Assembly: GCA_002154655.1 (NCBI GenBank)
Contig: NGUZ01000002.1
Coordinates: forward strand, 1-64,000
Reading direction: 5' to 3'
Origin: Corynebacterium kefirresidentii
GTDB taxonomy: Bacteria; Actinomycetota; Actinomycetes; Mycobacteriales; Mycobacteriaceae
DNA length: 64,000 nucleotides
Shown here in pieces: positions 60,173 to 64,000 of this stretch. A model generated the notes under the pieces. That model was not told the DNA's origin and did not search any database. It worked only from the letters and a program-made list of their open reading frames with translations. Within the stretch, counting starts at the first letter, position 1. Every line of letters starts with the position of its first letter. The position numbers and the translations under genes are program-made.

Positions 60173-61609
60173 ATGCTCCGATCATCGCGCTTCATCGCCT
60201 CCTTCGTTACCGCCCTTGCCGTGGGCGGTGCCGCCACCATCGTGCCCGCCACCCCGGCGCTGGCCGCTGATTCGCCCATCTACCGCACCATCCTGCAGCC
60301 GGGCGAGGATGAATCCCAGGTAATGGTTACGTGGCGCACCAAGTCCAAGGCGGACGAAGTCCTCGAGGTTACCGGCCCGGAAGGCACCCAGACTTTCCGC
60401 GCCGAAGAACGCGATTATGGCGCCCTGCTTTATAAGTCCCAGTTCGCCACCGCCACCGATCTGCAGCCGAATACCGAGTACTCCTACCGCGTCGGCTCTG
60501 AGGAAGGCGGCTGGTCCGAACCAGAGACCTTCAATACCGGCTCCAATGGCGATGAGTGGTCTTTCCTCACCGTTGCGGACCCGCAAATCGGCGTGGACCT
60601 CAAGGTCGATGACCAAGCGGAGCAGTGGCGCAAGACCATCGCTCACGCGGCTTCCCATGTGCCCAATGCCAGCATGATCTGGTCCCTAGGTGATCAGGTA
60701 GAGGGCTGGGGCGCCCAGGTGCCGCAGTACGATGCCTACTTCTCCGCCCCGGAAATCCGCCACATCCCGACCAATACCGTCCCAGGCAACCACGAGACTT
60801 ATAACTTCACCATGAAGCATCATGATGAGCACTTCTCTAACCCACACCAGGCCGAAGATATCCGCGACCACTACTTTGAGCGCAATAACGTGCTCTTTAT
60901 TGGCCTGGACTCCAATGCTTCTTCCGACGCCGATATTGCCCGCCACGAGCAGTTCCTGCGCGAGGCCGTGGAATCCCGCGGTGCGGATAATGACTGGATC
61001 GTAGTTGGCATGCACCACGGTCCGTATTCACAGGGCTCGCACCACTTTGATAAGGACGTCACCAACCTGCGCGAGAAGCTCACCCCGGTACTCTCTGAGC
61101 TCAACGTGGATGCCGTGCTCTCCGGCCACGACCACATCTACACCCGCAGCCACCTGATGAAAAACAACAAGCCAGTCCTGCCGGAAAAGAAGCCACAGCG
61201 CGGCGATGTCCTCGAACCCAAGGATGGTGAGGCCTTGTATTTGACCACCACCACCGCGGGTGGCGGCAAGTACTACGACTTCACCGACGTCAATAATCAG
61301 AAGCACAAGGGCGCACGCATGGAGACCATCGATCCGAAGCTCGCCCATGAGTCCACCGCCATGTGGCGCCAGGACTACACCGAGGACTACATGCGCGTGG
61401 ATGTCTCCGATGACAAGCTCACCTTCGCTACCTTCAACGAAGCCGATAACACCCTGGTAGACAAGGTTTCGCTGAAGAAGAAGGACCGTGGCGCTGCGCC
61501 TGCCGACGCCTCTACCGACCCCGACACCCCAGAGGTGCCACAGGATCCGGAAGGCGGCAGCTCCCTGAGCTCCAGCGATGCTTTGAGTGGACTCAGCTCC
61601 AAGAAGTAG
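60173..61609 (+). CDS. Secreted metallophosphoesterase, purple-acid-phosphatase-like
   Basis: 478 residues: signal peptide (cleavage near ALAA-DSP, about residue 32), a fibronectin-like PAP N-domain (VMVTWRTKSKADEV), then a metallophosphoesterase domain. Its motifs are TVADPQIG, SLGDQVEGWG, VPGNHETY, GMHHGPYS and LSGHDHIYTRS, which give the two-metal site. A Ser/Pro-rich tail ends it. It should release phosphate from organic esters outside the membrane. The gap before it (60050-60172) shows no clear phosphate box. Confidence 0.88.
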   Translation: MLRSSRFIASFVTALAVGGAATIVPATPALAADSPIYRTILQPGEDESQVMVTWRTKSKADEVLEVTGPEGTQTFRAEERDYGALLYKSQFATATDLQPNTEYSYRVGSEEGGWSEPETFNTGSNGDEWSFLTVADPQIGVDLKVDDQAEQWRKTIAHAASHVPNASMIWSLGDQVEGWGAQVPQYDAYFSAPEIRHIPTNTVPGNHETYNFTMKHHDEHFSNPHQAEDIRDHYFERNNVLFIGLDSNASSDADIARHEQFLREAVESRGADNDWIVVGMHHGPYSQGSHHFDKDVTNLREKLTPVLSELNVDAVLSGHDHIYTRSHLMKNNKPVLPEKKPQRGDVLEPKDGEALYLTTTTAGGGKYYDFTDVNNQKHKGARMETIDPKLAHESTAMWRQDYTEDYMRVDVSDDKLTFATFNEADNTLVDKVSLKKKDRGAAPADASTDPDTPEVPQDPEGGSSLSSSDALSGLSSKK

Positions 61610-61627
61610 CTCGCGTCGCCGGCGTTA

Positions 61628-62263
61628 TTAGCGCTCGGTGTGGCGCAGCCACGCCAGCACGGCCTTGACCCGCCGGTTAGAGTCCTCGGGCCGAAAACCT
61701 AGCTTCATAAACACATTGGAGACATGCTTGCTTACCGCTCCAGCGCTAAGAACGAGCGTGTCTTCAATTTCTGTATTGCTTAACCCCTGCGCCATCAGTC
61801 CCAGCACCTCCCGTTCGCGGGCGGTGAGTTGGGCGAGGCCGGTGCGCTTTGCAGACAGCAGTGCCGTGACCACCTCTGGGTCCACCACGGTGCCGCCGCG
61901 GGCGACCTCGTCGAGAGTACGCACGAATTCCTCTACATCAGAAACGCGTTCTTTGAGCAGGTAGCCAAATCCACCGTGCTCCAAGAGGCGGTCGAGGTAG
62001 CTTGCCGCTACGTATTGGCTTAGCACCACCACTGGCTGGGTAGGGTTTAGTGCTCGCAGGTCATGGACGGCGCGCAGTCCGTCGTCGGTCATGGTGGGCG
62101 GCATGCGCACATCGCTGATAATGAGGTCGAATGCTTCTCGCCCTGCGATTGTGCGCAGTTCTTCGGCATCCGTGGCGGCTATAACGCTATGGCCCAAAGA
62201 GCTAAGCAGTTGCTCGAGCCCCGCGCGCAGCAGCGCGGAATCTTCCGCGAGTAATAGTTTCAT
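61628..62263 (-). CDS. LuxR/NarL-family response regulator
   Basis: 211 residues. The receiver domain has the acidic pair Glu7-Asp8, phospho-acceptor Asp51 (IISDVRMPP) and Lys in LLKERVS. The C-terminal LuxR helix-turn-helix is LTAREREVLGLMAQGLSNTEIEDTL. Its ATG overlaps the kinase stop (ATGA). It probably controls the divergent ABC transporter. Confidence 0.93.
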   Translation of the reverse strand: MKLLLAEDSALLRAGLEQLLSSLGHSVIAATDAEELRTIAGREAFDLIISDVRMPPTMTDDGLRAVHDLRALNPTQPVVVLSQYVAASYLDRLLEHGGFGYLLKERVSDVEEFVRTLDEVARGGTVVDPEVVTALLSAKRTGLAQLTAREREVLGLMAQGLSNTEIEDTLVLSAGAVSKHVSNVFMKLGFRPEDSNRRVKAVLAWLRHTER

Positions 62264-63411
62264 TCCGCCTCCTTCAGCGGCAGCTCGACTAGTAGTCGGC
62301 CGCCGCGTTCGCCCGCGGCAGTGTCGTGTGCCGCGGCAAAGTTTAGTGTGCCGCCCAGTGCGGCGGCGCGCTCGCGTAGCCCGGCTATGCCAGTACCGGC
62401 TCCCGACGTGGTGCCTGTCGCCGCGTCCGTGGTGGACGCCTTGGCCGTGGGGCTGAGGTCGGGGCCGGTGCCATTATCAACGATGTCCAGGCGCAGCATG
62501 TCCCCAAAAGTAACCGTTACCATCGCCTCGGTGGCCGCGCCGTGCTTGGAGGCATTGGTAAGCGCTTCGGCCACCGCATGATAGGCCAGCAGGGCAGTGG
62601 TCTCGTCCACGGAGCGTTCCGGACCGTCCACGTGCAGTTCGGTCTCCAGTCCGGAGTGGGCGAGTAGCTCGTCGAGGGCGGGGATAAGTCCGGCATCGAA
62701 AAGCACCTGCGGGGCAATGCCGCGCACCGTGGCCCGCAGGGAAGCCAGGGCCAAAGAGGCATTATGTTCCGCATCGGCCAAAGCGGGCAGCGCCGCGGAC
62801 GGGGCCTGCAACTTCGCCGCCGCCAGGTTGAGCTTGAGCGCGGTCAGGTACTGCTGCGGTCCATCGTGCAACTCGCGCTCGATGCGGCGGCGCTCGCCGG
62901 AGAAGGCATCGATAAGTGTGGCGCGCGAGGCCGCCAACTCCTCGGCCGATGGGCTCAACGCCAGTCGAGTCAGCGAGGTCGACGCCAAGACCAAGAGGCG
63001 GTTGAGACCCACCAGTAGCGCTATCAGCAGTGCCGCGGCTAACCAGCAGGTTAAGAAAATCAGCGGCCGGTTGGTGGTAGACCACTCGCCAAAGGAGAAT
63101 TCTGCTTTGGGAAGAAACGGCGCTATCACCAGCACACCCGCTGTAAAACCCAAGGCTGTCCACGCGGCAAAGCATGCAGCCGAAATCAGTAGTTGCACCA
63201 AAAGGTGATAAAACTGCTGCCAATCAAACCAACGGCCGGAGCGGCGTGGCGGGATCTCCACGCCCATCCACTGCGCACCCAGCCGGCCGACAAATTCCGC
63301 CGCCCGACCCACTAGCGGAATCCACGGCAACATCAGCACCGAAACCGCCAACGCCGGGATACACAGAGCGCCAAGGACGAGGCTCCACGCGCAGGCTTTG
63401 AGGGTTCGCAT
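62260..63411 (-). CDS. Sensor histidine kinase (HisKA_3/NarL type)
   Basis: 383 residues from the ATG at 63411; longer in-frame starts would overlap the divergent transporter gene. Four hydrophobic helices (about 7-30, 66-100, 116-135, 136-150) with little outside suggest an intramembrane-sensing kinase. The phospho-acceptor His182 is in RRRIERELHDGPQQYL; the ATPase has VVDNGTGPD and GTGIAGLRERAAALGG. Such kinases beside ABC exporters often sense cell-envelope stress or peptide antibiotics, an inference from context. Confidence 0.88.
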   Translation of the reverse strand: MRTLKACAWSLVLGALCIPALAVSVLMLPWIPLVGRAAEFVGRLGAQWMGVEIPPRRSGRWFDWQQFYHLLVQLLISAACFAAWTALGFTAGVLVIAPFLPKAEFSFGEWSTTNRPLIFLTCWLAAALLIALLVGLNRLLVLASTSLTRLALSPSAEELAASRATLIDAFSGERRRIERELHDGPQQYLTALKLNLAAAKLQAPSAALPALADAEHNASLALASLRATVRGIAPQVLFDAGLIPALDELLAHSGLETELHVDGPERSVDETTALLAYHAVAEALTNASKHGAATEAMVTVTFGDMLRLDIVDNGTGPDLSPTAKASTTDAATGTTSGAGTGIAGLRERAAALGGTLNFAAAHDTAAGERGGRLLVELPLKEAE

Positions 63412-63523
63412 AACCCAAGAGCCTAGCCGCCTTACCCGGCGTGGGGCAGTAGAGCTAGCTCTACCATTTTCCGGGCAGCCCGCCCCATGTCTTTCTTCTG
63501 CGCGGCCGAGTGGAATCAAAGGC

Positions 63524-64000
63524 ATGTTAAAAGCAGAAAATCTCACCAAGCGCTACGGCCGCCGCACTGTGCTCAAGCGGGTCACTGTTTCCATCGCCCC
63601 GGGCGAATTCGTCGCCATCATGGGGCCTTCCGGCAGCGGTAAAACTACGCTCCTTAACCTGCTATCCGGGTTGGATAAGCCCACTTCCGGCCGAGTTAAC
63701 GCGCCGGGTCGCAAGCAGCGTGCCTTTGTATTCCAAGACTATAACCTTTTGGAATCCCTCAATGCACAGCGCAATGCCACCTTGACCGCACGCTTTTCCG
63801 GCCGGCGCCCTACACGCAGCCGGGTGGCGGAGGTCTTTGATTCGCTCGGCCTTGCTGGTCTGGAGCGCCGCCTGCCCGCACAGCTTTCCGGTGGTCAGCA
63901 ACAACGCGTGGCTGTAGCCCGGGCCCTGCTGGCTCAAGCGCCCTATATCTTCGCCGACGAACCCACAGGCGCGCTTGACGACGCCACCGCATCCACCGTC
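63524..64000 (+). CDS. ABC transporter ATP-binding protein (MacB/LolD-like), C-terminus cut by window edge
   Basis: 159 codons seen. Walker A is GPSGSGKTT, the Q-loop FVFQDYNLLESL, signature LSGGQQQRVAVARALL and Walker B IFADEPTGALD. This is the MacB-type exporter ATPase family. It is divergent from the two-component system with 112 bp between start codons. Its permease should lie just beyond the window. Confidence 0.9.
   Translation, partial: MLKAENLTKRYGRRTVLKRVTVSIAPGEFVAIMGPSGSGKTTLLNLLSGLDKPTSGRVNAPGRKQRAFVFQDYNLLESLNAQRNATLTARFSGRRPTRSRVAEVFDSLGLAGLERRLPAQLSGGQQQRVAVARALLAQAPYIFADEPTGALDDATASTV

Noticed and set aside
62260..63549. A longer histidine kinase starting at 63549 or 63525
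   Set aside because: Those starts would overlap the divergent ABC transporter start codon and add a polar segment unlike a kinase N-terminus; the ATG at 63411 leads straight into the first membrane helix.
1..64000. CRISPR arrays, tRNA or rRNA genes, insertion sequences, prophage
   Set aside because: No regularly spaced repeats, cloverleaf sequences, transposase or phage genes were recognised on either strand.

Overview
The window is chromosomal DNA from a Corynebacterium. The protein sequences, the actinobacterial order of the ribosomal-protein clusters, an ESX-4-type secretion locus wedged between truA and rplM, sortase and DtxR-type iron control all point there. A paired methyltransferase/flavoprotein operon of the kind that makes 10-methylstearic (tuberculostearic) acid suggests the C. 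tuberculostearicum group. That species call is an inference.

Layout. (1) 1-4.5 kb: an iron-siderophore region, with a truncated siderophore-interacting protein divergent from a lipoprotein / two-permease / ATPase importer and a DtxR-like box between them. (2) 4.5-9.2 kb: a sucrose module (fructokinase and a membrane protein leftward; GH32 sucrose-6-phosphate hydrolase and a PTS EIIBCA rightward). (3) 9.4-18.1 kb: rplN-rplX-rplE, then rpsH-rplF-rplR-rpsE-rpmD-rplO. Between and beside them lie a sortase, a C-terminally anchored surface protein, a formate/nitrite channel, fdhD and a DUF6457 gene. (4) 18.3-21.8 kb: a secreted protein and the tmsB-tmsA lipid operon. (5) 22.1-30.6 kb: secY-adk-map, an L,D-transpeptidase, infA, rpsM-rpsK-rpsD-rpoA-rplQ and truA. 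(6) 30.6-40.3 kb: ESX-4 type VII secretion: eccB, mycP, eccD, eccC, an Rv3446c-type protein and two WXG100 proteins. (7) 40.7-51.5 kb: rplM-rpsI-glmM, a three-gene accessory operon matching the Rv3440c-Rv3439c position in M. tuberculosis, a hydrolase-fold pseudoenzyme (Rv3438 position), an FAD/Fe-S dehydrogenase and glmS. (8) 51.6-64 kb: an ABC-F protein with a leader peptide, alr-tsaE, an AspT-family transporter, tsaB-rimI-tsaD, a secreted metallophosphatase, and a two-component system beside a truncated ABC transporter.

Main observations. The esx pair and the Rv3440c/Rv3439c-like operon, 3.7 kb apart, share a two-block promoter with identical 23-bp spacing (GGGAACC-N16-AGTCCAAT) and a GGGGAATATAC leader block. 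This suggests one ECF-sigma regulon covering the ESX-4 substrates and a little-described Cys/Pro-rich 595-residue protein. A TTTCGGGGGAA block also precedes eccB and eccD. Other signals are a symmetric bidirectional promoter between two apparently leaderless sucrose genes, a long palindrome over the predicted tms promoter, an eight-codon leader ORF before the ABC-F gene, and apparently leaderless starts on four cell-wall genes.

No tRNA, rRNA, CRISPR, insertion sequence or prophage was recognised. The ABC-F gene is the likeliest recent import, because its composition is more AT-rich than its neighbours. All calls come from reading the sequence without database searches.
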